Source: Acidobacteriota bacterium (GTDB lineage Bacteria > Acidobacteriota > Terriglobia > Terriglobales > Acidobacteriaceae). From it: a stretch of 41,809 bases of DNA. The stretch lies in contig JAJYCQ010000015.1 in NCBI GenBank assembly GCA_021778315.1, forward strand, positions 1-41,809. Direction: 5' to 3'. Positions 18,371-27,297 of this stretch are shown in pieces; the stretch's first letter is position 1; each line of letters starts with the position of its first letter. Below the pieces are notes generated by a model. The model ran no database searches, was not told the DNA's origin, and was given only the letters and a program-made list of their open reading frames with translations. Both the position numbers and the translations under genes were made by a program.

Positions 18371-19981
18371 CTACTTCCCCGCCTTCAACTCCCCCAGAAA
18401 TTCCGCATACTCCCCCTCACCAAGCCGCAGCTTCCCATACTCCACGTCCGCATAAAAATCCCTCAGCACCCCCATCGAATACTGCGCATACCAAGGCGTT
18501 CTCACCCGCTGATTCTCCGGATTCGCAGCCGCCTTGCCGCTCTTCCGCCACACCGCCTGCCACGCATACGGAGCCACGCGCACATCATATCCAGCCCGCA
18601 GCATCGGCCTCAAACCCAGCCGCAGCACCTGCTGATTTCGCCTCAACACAAAGGCGTGCGGCGCATACGACGATCCCGATAGCCAAATCCGGTACGCCTC
18701 CTCCTGCACCACCGACGTCACCGCATACGACAGCAGCGCCGCCAACTCCGCCTCGTTCCTCACCTGCACCAGCAAGCTCTCCGGAATCAGAATCAACCCA
18801 TCCGGCACCGCCGTAATATCGTTGATCACCTTGAACGGCGGCGGGTTCGAGTACACGGTACCGTACTCGCTCATCACCGGCAGCATTCCGTTGATGTCCT
18901 GAAACCCACTTCCCACAAACGCCTTAAACGGCTTCACCACATAGAACCGAAACCGTATCTTCGTCCCATCAGAATCCGGCAAATCCTTCTGATACGACGG
19001 CACCATCTCCATCCCCACCCGCGACACATAATCCTGCACCCCCTTCTCCGCAAGAATCTGAATCACCCTCCCGCGCTGAAACTTAATCGTCCCCGCAGCC
19101 CCCTTGCCGTAATCCGGTTCATGCACCTCCGCCGCAAACTGTCGCAGATACGTCTCATAGCCAACATCGACGCTAGGATGCCGATACGATCTGCAACACA
19201 ACCGCTCCATTTCAGCATGCCTCTCATTCGGCCACACCCTTAGCTGCGAAGCCGTAATCACTCCATCCTCCCCCTGCGACGCCTCGTAGCTCACCCAGCT
19301 ATTCGCTCCCAGCAACTTCGCCGCAGCGTCCGCATTCTCCCGCGCATCTCCAACCACATCCGGATACGTTCGCAGAACCGTCCCATCCTTCTGCACCCAC
19401 CCCGCAAACGAAGTCGTACCCGGCATCGCCACCAGCTTCGTCTCCGGAGTCACCTGCACCGGATACCCATCCACCCACACCGTCCCGCTCCATCCCTTCG
19501 CCGTCCGCTCCACCTCCGCCGCCGACTCCAGCAGCGCCAACCCGCTCAGCATCCCCATATCCGGCACCGCATACGACACATCCACCCGCACCACCTTATC
19601 CGCCAGAAACCTCCCCGCGCCCTGCTCGCTCCCCACCAGATGCACCTCCGACCCCACCCTCAAATGCAGCTCGCCGCAAGCCACCGCCTTCTCCTTCCGG
19701 CCCTTCCCCTTATGCGCTCGTTCGACATAGCCATACCGCGTCCCCAACCACCCTGGCGACGGTGAAAACATATTCAGCGAGAACACCGTCCGCACCCAGC
19801 ACCCAGCCTGCGGCCCCACCGCCACCCGCAAGCTCCCCACCTCAAACCCCGCAGCCGAATCCACCTGCGTAACAAATCCATCCACCGCAGACCGCGCGGC
19901 ACCCTGCCCCACCGCAGCCCCCTGCAAGCCAAGTATCAAAAGAACCGCCGCCACCGCCTGACAAACCCGTGTCCTTCGCAT
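18371..19981 (-). CDS. Exported M48-peptidase-like protein lacking the HExxH site
   Basis: A 536-residue exported protein. The signal peptide MRRTRVCQAVAAVLLILGLQGAAVGQ decides the start at 19981; the frame stays open upstream. The N-terminal ~150 residues resemble a DUF5666-like beta domain (DGFVTQVDSAAGFEVGSLRV). The middle has more such strands. From about residue 300 the sequence follows an M48-type peptidase: the segment DGLILIPESLL aligns with the family strand before the active site, then NEAELAALLSYAVTSVVQEE. In active M48 enzymes the last stretch reads NEAELA..LAHEIGHV; here H, E and H are Y419, A420 and S423. The fold may be kept for a non-catalytic role. The start lies 46 bases after the flavoprotein stop on the same strand. 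Confidence 0.7.
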   Translation of the reverse strand: MRRTRVCQAVAAVLLILGLQGAAVGQGAARSAVDGFVTQVDSAAGFEVGSLRVAVGPQAGCWVRTVFSLNMFSPSPGWLGTRYGYVERAHKGKGRKEKAVACGELHLRVGSEVHLVGSEQGAGRFLADKVVRVDVSYAVPDMGMLSGLALLESAAEVERTAKGWSGTVWVDGYPVQVTPETKLVAMPGTTSFAGWVQKDGTVLRTYPDVVGDARENADAAAKLLGANSWVSYEASQGEDGVITASQLRVWPNERHAEMERLCCRSYRHPSVDVGYETYLRQFAAEVHEPDYGKGAAGTIKFQRGRVIQILAEKGVQDYVSRVGMEMVPSYQKDLPDSDGTKIRFRFYVVKPFKAFVGSGFQDINGMLPVMSEYGTVYSNPPPFKVINDITAVPDGLILIPESLLVQVRNEAELAALLSYAVTSVVQEEAYRIWLSGSSYAPHAFVLRRNQQVLRLGLRPMLRAGYDVRVAPYAWQAVWRKSGKAAANPENQRVRTPWYAQYSMGVLRDFYADVEYGKLRLGEGEYAEFLGELKAGK

Positions 19982-19994
19982 ACCGAAAAGTCTA

Positions 19995-20024
19995 CCCCGC
20001 CACGCAAAGCCCACCGCCGCCCGC
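19995..20024 (+). repeat. CCACGCAAAGCCC box, third copy
   Basis: A 30-base stretch with three mismatches to 18277-18306. It fills most of the 46-base gap between the flavoprotein stop and the start of the M48-like gene. Confidence 0.75.
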
Positions 20025-20027
20025 TCA

Positions 20028-21398
20028 TCACCCCAGCTCCACATGCTCCCGCATATACCGGTTATCAAACCTCCCCATCGCATCGAACTCCCGCGCCAGC
20101 CCCCGAAAATCCTCGAACCGCGGATACAGCGGCTTGATCGCATCCGCATTCATCGTGAACACCTTCGCCCAATGCGGCCGCGCCCCAAACGGCGCCAGCT
20201 TCGCCTCAATCTCCCCCACCACCTCCATCACCGCCGCCTCCTCCAGCTTCCACGTAAAGTGAATCGCCAGCGAAGCCCGCCGATACGCCATGCTCATCCA
20301 CAAATCATCCGCCGCAATCGCGCGAAGCTCAGTCACATACAGATGCGGAGTAATCCGATCCCGCAGCGTCTCCACCGCACGAATCGCCTCATACCCTCGC
20401 TCGAACGGAACAAAAAACTCCGTCTGCAACTCCTGCCCACTCGACGGAGTAAAGTTCAACTTAAAATGCGGCAGCCGCTCATACCAAGGCCCCACCGTAT
20501 TCATCTGGTCCGTGCAAGCCTCCGCCGGATGCCCCAGAATCGGATGCAGCTTCTCCGTAGCCAGCGTCGCCCCAAAAAACTTCGCCCCCATCGCCGCCGC
20601 TCCTCCCTGGTCCACCCTCCGCTTGATCCACACCTCGCCCGCCACGCCCTTCTGCCAGTCCGTAAACAGCGACACGCTATACCCCGCCCCCATAATGTCC
20701 GCGAAGTGATGCTCCAACTCCCCGAACGGAAGATTCTGATACACCACCTGCGTCATCTCATACCGGGGCTGCACCGCCAGCGTCAGATGCGTCACCACAC
20801 CCAGCGCACCCAGCCCGACCACCGCCCCGCGAAACTTCTCTCCGTCTTTCTCCTGAGACAGCGTCCGCACCGTCCCATCCCCCGCCACAAACTCCACCTC
20901 CCGCACCGCAGTCGCCAGATTCCCATTCTTCATCCCCGACCCATGCGTCGCCGTAGCCACCGCTCCACCCACCGAAATATGTGGCAGCGACGCCATATTA
21001 TGCAGCGCCACTCCCATCGCATCCAGCATCACCGCCAGCTCTCCATACCGAATCCCCGCCCCCACCCTCACCGTCCGCTTGTCCGCCGCCACCACCACAT
21101 CCTTCATCTTCAGCGTCGATATCTGCACCACCTGCGAGTCCGCAATTCCATTAAACGAATGCCGAGTCCCCAGCGCCCGAACCCTCTCCACGCTCCGCAC
21201 CGCATCCTGCACCTCCCCCACCGTCGCCGGCTGAAACACCTCGTCCGTCGAGTACCGATAGTTCCCCGACCAGTTCGTCCGCGGAACATCTTCCCCCAAC
21301 CGCAACGTCTCCTCCGCCAACCCACCACCCTCGCCCAGGCCACTCGTCATCATCACCGCCATCGCCGCCGATCCCTTCAGAAATTCCCGCTTATCCAT
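20028..21398 (-). CDS. FAD-linked alditol/aldonolactone oxidase family protein
   Basis: A 456-residue flavoprotein similar to alditol oxidase (AldO) and D-arabinono-1,4-lactone oxidase, which oxidise sugar alcohols or lactones with O2. The FAD-binding PCMH domain is at about 45-215: VRALGTRHSFNGIAD contains the His expected to bind FAD covalently, and HISVGGAVATATHGSG contacts the cofactor. The substrate domain ends with HWAKVFTMNADAIKPLYPRFEDFRGLAREFDAMGRFDN, the family's C-terminal pattern. The N-terminus MDKREFLKGSAAMAVMMTSG is Tat-like, but has KR in place of RR, so export is uncertain. It is probably co-transcribed with the M48-like gene downstream. Confidence 0.88.
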   Translation of the reverse strand: MDKREFLKGSAAMAVMMTSGLGEGGGLAEETLRLGEDVPRTNWSGNYRYSTDEVFQPATVGEVQDAVRSVERVRALGTRHSFNGIADSQVVQISTLKMKDVVVAADKRTVRVGAGIRYGELAVMLDAMGVALHNMASLPHISVGGAVATATHGSGMKNGNLATAVREVEFVAGDGTVRTLSQEKDGEKFRGAVVGLGALGVVTHLTLAVQPRYEMTQVVYQNLPFGELEHHFADIMGAGYSVSLFTDWQKGVAGEVWIKRRVDQGGAAAMGAKFFGATLATEKLHPILGHPAEACTDQMNTVGPWYERLPHFKLNFTPSSGQELQTEFFVPFERGYEAIRAVETLRDRITPHLYVTELRAIAADDLWMSMAYRRASLAIHFTWKLEEAAVMEVVGEIEAKLAPFGARPHWAKVFTMNADAIKPLYPRFEDFRGLAREFDAMGRFDNRYMREHVELG

Positions 21399-21705
21399 AT
21401 CCCACCCTCATCAAAACCAAACTCACGACAACCGCCACCGATTCTATGCCGTCCTCTCCCTTCTACGCGACACCTCCCCCTCCCCACCCCTCGCCCCCTC
21501 CCTTTGTCTCGCCCTCCTGTTGAAAACTTAACTCAACTCCTTTCACCCCAACCACATACAATCTGCAACGCGCCAAGCACCCTTGCTCCCCCCTTTGTGC
21601 ATCCAAATCAGCACTCCCGCCGCAGCTTGCACGAGAGCTTCGTGGCTCGAGTCCGGTCGCAGTGCAGCCTATTGCGACCAAATCTGAAAGAAGAGGGAAA
21701 ATCGT
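21399..21705. other. Divergent intergenic region upstream of the OmpA-family gene
   Basis: No gene. TACAAT at about 21556 is a possible -10 on the plus strand, but no matching -35 was found. The OmpA-family start at 21706 is preceded by AGAGGGA at a normal distance. A pyrimidine-rich stretch (about 21460-21510) has no other structure. Confidence 0.45.
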
Positions 21706-22650
21706 ATGCCCATTAAGCATCCGCTCAGAACCACCTGTAGCTTAGCCATGTCGTTGGCGATGGTCACATCGCTCGGTCTCACGGCAGCTGCCCAGCAAGC
21801 CACCGTTGAAGGTCTCGTCATCGGAAGAAACGGCCCGTCGATGTCCGTCAAAACTGAGGACACCCCCAAGCTCACCGTCCTCCTGTCCGACACCACCAAG
21901 GCAACTGAAAAGGGAGGCTTCCTCGGCATGGCGAGAAAAGATCTCGGCATCGCTGCCCTGGTCCCCGGCCTCTCCGTCAAAGTCGAGGGAACCTACGACT
22001 CCGACCACCAGCTGGTCGCCAAAAAGGTCACCTTCTCCAAGGGAGCCTTCAACACCGCGAAGCAGATCGACGCCGGCCTCCACCCTGTCAATGAGCAGGT
22101 AGCCGCCGCCCAGGATCAGCTCAAGAGCCAGCGCAGAGACATCGACCAGACTCAGCAGGATCTCTCCAAGACCTCGCAGGATCTCGATGTCACCAAGCAG
22201 GGTCTCGCAGCCACCACCGAAGCGACTACCGCCAACACCCAGGGCGTCACCCACGCCAACCAGCGCTTCACCACCCTCGATCAGTATGAGACCAAGGGAA
22301 CCATCACCGTGAACTTTGCCAACGGCAAAGCCACCGTCACCAAGAAGGACAAGGACGCTCTCACTGACTTCGTCAAATCTGCCGCCGATACCCCCGGCTA
22401 CATGATCGAAGTCCAGGGCTACGCCTCCACCACCGGCCCCGCAGCCCTCAACCAGCGGCTTAGCGCCGAACGCGCCGACGCCGTCCTCTCCATCATTCAA
22501 CAGACAGGCGTCGTTCCCCTGACCCGGATCCTCGCTCCTGCCGCCATGGGAACCTCCAACCAGGTCGAAGCCGACAACGGCAAGAGCAAGCAAGCCGAAA
22601 ACCGCCGCGTCGTCGTCACCATCGTAGTCAACAAGGGAATCACCGGCTGA
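21706..22650 (+). CDS. Exported OmpA-family protein with DUF5666-like domain and coiled coil
   Basis: A 314-residue envelope protein. Signal peptide at 1-29 (CSLAMSLAMVTSLGLTAAAQQ); DUF5666-like beta domain at about 30-108 (ATVEGLVIGRNGPSMSVKTED ... LVPGLSVKVEGTYDS); a coiled coil rich in Gln/Asp at about 125-195 (QDQLKSQRRDIDQTQQDL). The OmpA peptidoglycan-binding domain follows at about 205-310, with FANGKATVTKKDKDAL, VQGYASTTGPAALNQRLSAERA and the closing ENRRVVVTI. It probably anchors the outer membrane or a periplasmic complex to peptidoglycan. It stands alone, divergent from the flavoprotein gene. Confidence 0.9.
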   Translation: MPIKHPLRTTCSLAMSLAMVTSLGLTAAAQQATVEGLVIGRNGPSMSVKTEDTPKLTVLLSDTTKATEKGGFLGMARKDLGIAALVPGLSVKVEGTYDSDHQLVAKKVTFSKGAFNTAKQIDAGLHPVNEQVAAAQDQLKSQRRDIDQTQQDLSKTSQDLDVTKQGLAATTEATTANTQGVTHANQRFTTLDQYETKGTITVNFANGKATVTKKDKDALTDFVKSAADTPGYMIEVQGYASTTGPAALNQRLSAERADAVLSIIQQTGVVPLTRILAPAAMGTSNQVEADNGKSKQAENRRVVVTIVVNKGITG

Positions 22651-22700
22651 CGATTCCCCCACCCGTCCTAAGAAATCTCTGCATGAGTCTTCGTTTTGAA

Positions 22701-22765
22701 GGGGCGGGACTTTAGTCTCGCCGCAAGTTCACCGAGTCCAACGCGGCCTTAGCCGCTGAGGGAAT
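22701..22765. repeat. Two-hairpin dispersed repeat, copy 2
   Basis: Hairpin GGCGGGAC-TTTA-GTCTCGCC (22703-22722), a spacer of about 20 bases, then GCGGC-CTTA-GCCGC (22743-22756) followed by TGAGGGAAT. It has the same architecture as 9-74, with substitutions that keep the stems. It lies downstream of the OmpA-family gene. Confidence 0.7.
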
Positions 22766-22801
22766 GCTGGACACTTGTTCAGAGCTTCCCTAACCGCACT
22801 T

Positions 22802-22872
22802 CCCCGGAACGCGCCAGAGCCATCCCCAGCACCACCTCAAGGGAAAGCTCTGGCGCCCCGGGCATTTTTTTG
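22802..22872 (+). terminator. Probable intrinsic terminator downstream of the OmpA-family gene
   Basis: GCGCCAGAGC (22811-22820) pairs with GCTCTGGCGC, an outer CCCGG/CCGGG pairing extends the stem, and CATTTTTTT follows. The loop is about 26 bases. It is 150 bases after the OmpA-family stop, beyond the two-hairpin repeat, so it ends either that transcript or an unrecognised short RNA. Confidence 0.6.
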
Positions 22873-23362
22873 CGCACCCACCACCCACAAATCCATGCCC
22901 ACCCGCAGCAGGCCCTGACCTCCCGAGCCCGGTCAAGACGCAACGTTCCAGCAACCTCTGGCCCTTGCGAAACTGAACCGCGATTTTCGTGACGGATCGG
23001 CCCGCCGTTTGCCGCACGCGCGCAAAGAGCTTACCGCCGGAGCAGTGCTGGTCACAAGCGCCTCCCTTGCTCGGCAGTCAGCCAATTGCCCACCGGCACT
23101 CCCAACCGTTTTGCACCCGTACCCCCGCGAATCCGGCAGCCAAACGAAGGTGGATGCATAGTGCCGCTATTCCAAAGATATTCGATACCAGGCAACCACA
23201 GTCTTATTGAAAGCAAGCCCGGCTTCCGACCATCACCCTTCAATGAATTCTCTGATTCCATGATCGTAAGTTCGCTGCGAAACACTTGGTGGAGGGACCT
23301 GTTTCTATGGACGCTCTCCATTGCACCGCGTCTCAAAAAGCATGCAGCCTATCCCCCTTCAC
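22873..23362. other. 490-base stretch without a recognisable gene
   Basis: Short ORFs occur on both strands (for example 23052-23336 minus, 23086-23373 plus), but none has a ribosome-binding site, a domain or coding-like composition. No repeats shared with the rest of the window were found. Confidence 0.5.
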
Positions 23363-24397
23363 TTACCCGTTAGCGCTGCCGACTTGCACCACCAGTTTCC
23401 CGAAGTTCTTTCCTTGAAGCAGACCGATGAAGGCCTCGGGAGCCTGTTCAAGGCCTTCCACAACATCCTCGCGGTATTTGATCTTTCCGGCGGTGAACCA
23501 TTCGGTCATCTGCTTTTGAAAATCGCCGAAATGCGCACCGTAGTCGTCAAAGATGATGAATCCCTGCAAGCGTATGCGACGCTTCAGGAAGGTCCCCATC
23601 ACTTGAGCGGTACGATCTCTTCCTTGAGGAGCCTCTCGGTCGTTGTAATGTGCGATCAAACCGCACAGAGGAATGCGCGAGCGAGTATTAAGAAGCGGAA
23701 GAACAGCCTCAAACACCTTTCCCCCGACGTTTTCAAAATAGATGTCGATGCCCTTCGGGCAAGCTTGTGCGAGCAGGTCTTTCAACGCAGGATCTCGATG
23801 GTCAATGCAAGCATTGAAACCCAGATCTTCAACAGCGGACCGGCATTTCCGCTCACCTCCAGCGATGCCCACCACATGGCATCCTTTGAGTTTTGCAATC
23901 TGGCCAACGACGGATCCAACCGCGCCAGTAGCCGCTGCAACGACGACCGTCTCCCCTGCTACCGGCTTACCAATCTCCAGCAAGCCCATGAAGGCTGTGA
24001 ACCCCGGCATCCCGAGCACCCCGAGAGCATACGAAGGATGCTTCATCTGTGCGGCGAGGCGGAAGACTCCCTTTCCATCAGAGACGGCATAGTCCTGCCA
24101 GCCACTTTGGCTCAGCACCAACTCGCCTACCGTAAAATCGGAATGGTGAGAGATCTCGACTTGACTGACAGTCGATCCAACCATCACACCTCCGATTGCT
24201 ACAGGGGGCGCATATGACGCAGCGTCGCTCATTCTGCCACGCATGTAAGGGTCAAGTGAGAGGTAGATAGTCCGCAGAAGCATCTCGCCTTGGACAGGCA
24301 CCGGGATAGGTTCTGTCTCAAGCCGGAAATTGTTGGGAGTCGGCGCTCCCGTTGGTCTCGAGGCTAGGACGATACGTCGATTTTCAGGATGGCTCAT
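23363..24397 (-). CDS. curA: CurA-like NADPH-dependent MDR oxidoreductase
   Basis: A 344-residue zinc-free medium-chain reductase, closely resembling E. coli CurA/YncB (345 aa), which reduces the enone double bond of curcumin-like compounds with NADPH. Shared blocks include TIYLSLDPYMRGRMSDAASY, the nucleotide-binding VVAAATGAVGSVVGQIAKLKG, CPKGIDIYFENVGGKVF, FLKRRIRLQGFIIFDDYG and the ending IGLLQGKNFGKLVV. The start at 24397 (MSHPENRRIVLASRP) aligns with the family; the frame is open to 24445. Codon use looks less biased to C-ending codons than the recG region, hinting at a different history. It is a monocistronic-looking gene. Confidence 0.92.
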   Translation of the reverse strand: MSHPENRRIVLASRPTGAPTPNNFRLETEPIPVPVQGEMLLRTIYLSLDPYMRGRMSDAASYAPPVAIGGVMVGSTVSQVEISHHSDFTVGELVLSQSGWQDYAVSDGKGVFRLAAQMKHPSYALGVLGMPGFTAFMGLLEIGKPVAGETVVVAAATGAVGSVVGQIAKLKGCHVVGIAGGERKCRSAVEDLGFNACIDHRDPALKDLLAQACPKGIDIYFENVGGKVFEAVLPLLNTRSRIPLCGLIAHYNDREAPQGRDRTAQVMGTFLKRRIRLQGFIIFDDYGAHFGDFQKQMTEWFTAGKIKYREDVVEGLEQAPEAFIGLLQGKNFGKLVVQVGSANG

Positions 24398-24584
24398 GGT
24401 TTGCCCGATCTTTGGTCCAGTTGGACTGTTAGTGTATCGCCACAATGAAGGGCCCGGTTTCTAGACCAAATGAACTGCTAATCTTCGACCAGATCTGACC
24501 TGGGTATGGGAGGCTTTGGATGAAGAAGAAGCCTCTTCTGTGGAACAGGAATAACGAGACCGATCACCTATACCCGCGCCGCAA

Positions 24585-26693
24585 CTATTTCGGAATCAGG
24601 TGCAGAATCTTCGACTCCGCCGGTCCCAGTGCAACATCGAAAGCACCATGGAATTCGCTGTCCTTGCCGAGCCACAGGTCATGCACTCGATACTCCCTGT
24701 CTGCATCCAGCCCAAGCCTTGCCGGAGCCAGTGTCATCTTTGTCCTCTCGCTCGGACTGAAGTTGAAGACCGCGACAAAGACGCTTCCGTCCGGATCATT
24801 CCGCTCAAATACGTTCGCTGCATGCGTACCTGCATCGCCTTCCACCGGACGGAAACTGCGCCCCGCCCTTGCCACGTCGAGAATCTCGGAGTTTGTCAGC
24901 AGGCTCTTGGCGCGCCCCTGCGCTCTCGGGTCCATCAGGTCGTCGCTGTCCAGCAGCAGCGTACCCGCGATCACCGTAGCATTCACGCGGCTGCGAGCTT
25001 CCTCATACGTCTGCACGCTGCCCTTCGCGGCCTGATCGTGATACGGATCAACATCTCTTGAGATCACCGTGTGGTCCGGGTCGTTGAAGCGATACAGCGT
25101 CCCATTCGTCCACCACCCAAACGTCACCGCATTCAGCAGGTACTCGCTGTCTTGAATCCGCCCAAACGCGTCGCAGGACACGCGACGGCTATGCCCATAC
25201 GCAGGAAACAGCGGAGCGATCGACAGGCTGATAAAGAACGGCCTCCCAATCTTCTCCGGCGACAGGTCTTCCTCAATCCGTCGCATCCCATAGGAATACG
25301 CTGCAACGCCCGTCGTGATCGATGGATCGTGATGCACTCCCTCCATCGACCCGCAGTTCAAAAAATCCAGCTTCACTGAGTCATAGCCCCACGCCACATA
25401 GCGAGCCAGCTCATAGTCGATGCGCGCAATAGTTCCCGGATGCGTCGGGTCCAGCGGCCGCGCTCCATCGACCTTCGGCAGCGGGTTGCCCTTCGAATCG
25501 CGCAACAGGATATCGCTGTAATGGTACTTCCCGTTGGTGCCTTCCACCGGCCTTGTAAAGTCGTCTGACCAATACGAAAACGGGGTGAAATAAATTCCCG
25601 CTTTCTGCCCCTGCGCATGGACGTGTTTGGCCGCGGAGATCACTTCCTCCTCTTTCATTTGCGTCCATCCGCCATCCAGGTTCACATACGTCGTGCCATC
25701 GTTCTCAAAGCCGCGAGGCTCAAGCTGGTCATGGATAAAGTCCGCCACTGCCAGGTACTTCTTCGCATCAATCTTCATCAGGTAAGCCGACCAGCTATTC
25801 CACCCAAACGGCACGCCTCCGGCCCATGCCAGCGGCGGATGAATCTTCGCATTGATTTGCGCGTATTCCTCCATTCCGTTCCGCCAGTCCTGGTAGTAGC
25901 CAATCATCACCAGAGGAGATCGCAGGGTCGTTCCGGTGACCACGCCGTGCGGCTCCACATCGTGCGTCCAGTGGCCGGTTGCGCCTCCATACACCTCAAC
26001 ATTCCTTACCATCCCATCGCTCGCCTCGCGAGCCAGCACCCCGGTCCGCCACAGCTCATGTGTCACCGAGCCAAGCACCATCCCTTTGCGGCTCGCGTTG
26101 TCGAAGATCGCCGACACTTCATAGCTGTCCGGGTCCTTCGCCGGATCAATCGGCTCGTTGTAGTGCACCCACATGTCGTTGTCGTTGGGAACAAAAAGCA
26201 CCGCCGGTTTCACCTTCGCGGCAAAGCTTGCACTCCCGCCCGGAGAAAGCTTCACCGGGGAGATGTGGCGGGAACTCAAAGGCCCCTTCCCAACCGCCTC
26301 CAGTTCCACCAGCACAAACGGCTTTCCCGGCTCATAGTAGACGTGCTCCACCAGTTGCGGAGCGTCGTCCCGTCCAAAGGAGCGGATCTCCCACTCGCGC
26401 ATACTGGCTGCCTTATATCCATCGGGCGCATCGGCTCGAGACGTGATCGTATGCTTCGGGAAGTCGCTCACAGCCCAATGCTGTCCGTTGGTCAGCTCAA
26501 TCGAGCCGCCAATCGGTCCAATCCTCGTACCGTCCGGCCAGCTTAGGTCAAAGTCTCCACTCACCTTGTTGCAGTGGATCATCACATGCTTGTCTGTCGG
26601 CGCGACGGGCGCGGTTCTTTGACCGTTGGAAATATTTACGAACCCGCAGCAACTGAAAAGCAGTATGGAGGCGACTCTGAACACTCGCGTCAT
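24585..26693 (-). CDS. Exported clan GH-D (alpha-galactosidase-like) glycoside hydrolase
   Basis: A 702-residue exported enzyme. The start at 26693 gives a signal peptide (MTRVFRVASILLFSCCGFVNIS); the frame is open to 26843. A beta-rich N-terminal domain (about 30-280) precedes a TIM barrel starting at GGVPFGWNSWSAY (~292). Typical clan GH-D features: YVNLDGGW (~336), AGIYFTPFSYWSDD, and the probable catalytic nucleophile D443 in YDSVKLDFLNCG. A candidate acid/base region, SCDAFGRIQDSEYL, comes later. A C-terminal beta domain closes the protein. It probably releases alpha-linked galactose or similar sugars in the periplasm or outside the cell; GH27 versus GH36 was not resolved. Confidence 0.8.
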   Translation of the reverse strand: MTRVFRVASILLFSCCGFVNISNGQRTAPVAPTDKHVMIHCNKVSGDFDLSWPDGTRIGPIGGSIELTNGQHWAVSDFPKHTITSRADAPDGYKAASMREWEIRSFGRDDAPQLVEHVYYEPGKPFVLVELEAVGKGPLSSRHISPVKLSPGGSASFAAKVKPAVLFVPNDNDMWVHYNEPIDPAKDPDSYEVSAIFDNASRKGMVLGSVTHELWRTGVLAREASDGMVRNVEVYGGATGHWTHDVEPHGVVTGTTLRSPLVMIGYYQDWRNGMEEYAQINAKIHPPLAWAGGVPFGWNSWSAYLMKIDAKKYLAVADFIHDQLEPRGFENDGTTYVNLDGGWTQMKEEEVISAAKHVHAQGQKAGIYFTPFSYWSDDFTRPVEGTNGKYHYSDILLRDSKGNPLPKVDGARPLDPTHPGTIARIDYELARYVAWGYDSVKLDFLNCGSMEGVHHDPSITTGVAAYSYGMRRIEEDLSPEKIGRPFFISLSIAPLFPAYGHSRRVSCDAFGRIQDSEYLLNAVTFGWWTNGTLYRFNDPDHTVISRDVDPYHDQAAKGSVQTYEEARSRVNATVIAGTLLLDSDDLMDPRAQGRAKSLLTNSEILDVARAGRSFRPVEGDAGTHAANVFERNDPDGSVFVAVFNFSPSERTKMTLAPARLGLDADREYRVHDLWLGKDSEFHGAFDVALGPAESKILHLIPK

Positions 26694-26872
26694 TCCTTGG
26701 TCCCCATTCTTTGCACAGTGGATAGTAGCTGCCAAGCAGAGTACAGGTCCAGAAACCGGGCAGCAGCTGCTCAAAGAGGACCTCGCGAAGGAATCTCCGC
26801 AAGCCATCACGGACACCCGTGTAGAGCCTGTCTCATACTGCATCGCTACTCACGTTCAGAAAGCATGCTCCC

Positions 26873-27193
26873 TCAAATGCCAGGCCGAAACGCCTGGTAG
26901 CCAATGGTAAAGCGCGATCTCTCGTATGCAGGATTTTCCAGTTCATTCGCCAGAGCGGCGGCATAATCCTCCATCGAGATTCGGCTCTCCCCGTCTTCGT
27001 TCGTGATCAGGAAACTACCTCCCAGCCGATAGCTTCCAGTCCGCTCGCCCGGACCAAAAAACGCCGCCGGACTAAAGTACGTCCAATTGATGTCGGAAGC
27101 CTCCAGCAGTTGAAGTGCACCGGCGTGGGATTCCGCAATCGGCACCCACTGCTCTGGTAATTGACCCGACGCCAGCATCGTCACTCCCGGAGC
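26873..27193 (-). pseudogene. C-terminal remnant of an NAD(P)H-binding oxidoreductase
   Basis: About 107 codons match the C-terminal half of the atypical SDR family of NAD(P)H-binding proteins (NADH-flavin reductase-like). Matching segments are APGVTMLASGQLPEQWVP, DINWTYFSPAAFFGPGERTG, GSYRLGGSFLI and ESRISMEDYAAALANELENP, ending RSRFTIGYQ. The N-terminal ~100 residues, including the GxxGxxG nucleotide-binding motif, are missing. The frame continues to 27265, but those codons show no family match. The break abuts the promoter of the next plus-strand gene, so the gene was probably cut by a rearrangement. Confidence 0.7.
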
Positions 27194-27280
27194 ACCCTCC
27201 TGATGAGTCCGCCAGTGATCTGGTTGAACTTGTCTCGTACGCATTCTAGAGGGAGGGTCCGACATGTTCGTCAGGCCGAT

Positions 27281-27289
27281 TGCTATACA
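27281..27289 (+). promoter_or_regulatory. Possible extended -10 of a near-leaderless transcript
   Basis: TGCTATACA is an extended -10 (TG-n-TATACA) with no good -35 (GACATG at 17 bases). The expected transcription start (~27296) is only a couple of bases before the ATG at 27298, and no Shine-Dalgarno sequence precedes that ATG. Together these suggest leaderless or near-leaderless translation. Confidence 0.35.
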
Positions 27290-27297
27290 CTGACCTT

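Noticed and set aside
21550..21562. TACAAT as a promoter for the OmpA-family gene
   Set aside because: No -35 at an acceptable distance, so not called.
23052..23336. 94-codon minus-strand ORF in the region 22.9-23.4 kb
   Set aside because: No start signal or domain, and overlapping ORFs on the other strand are equally long.
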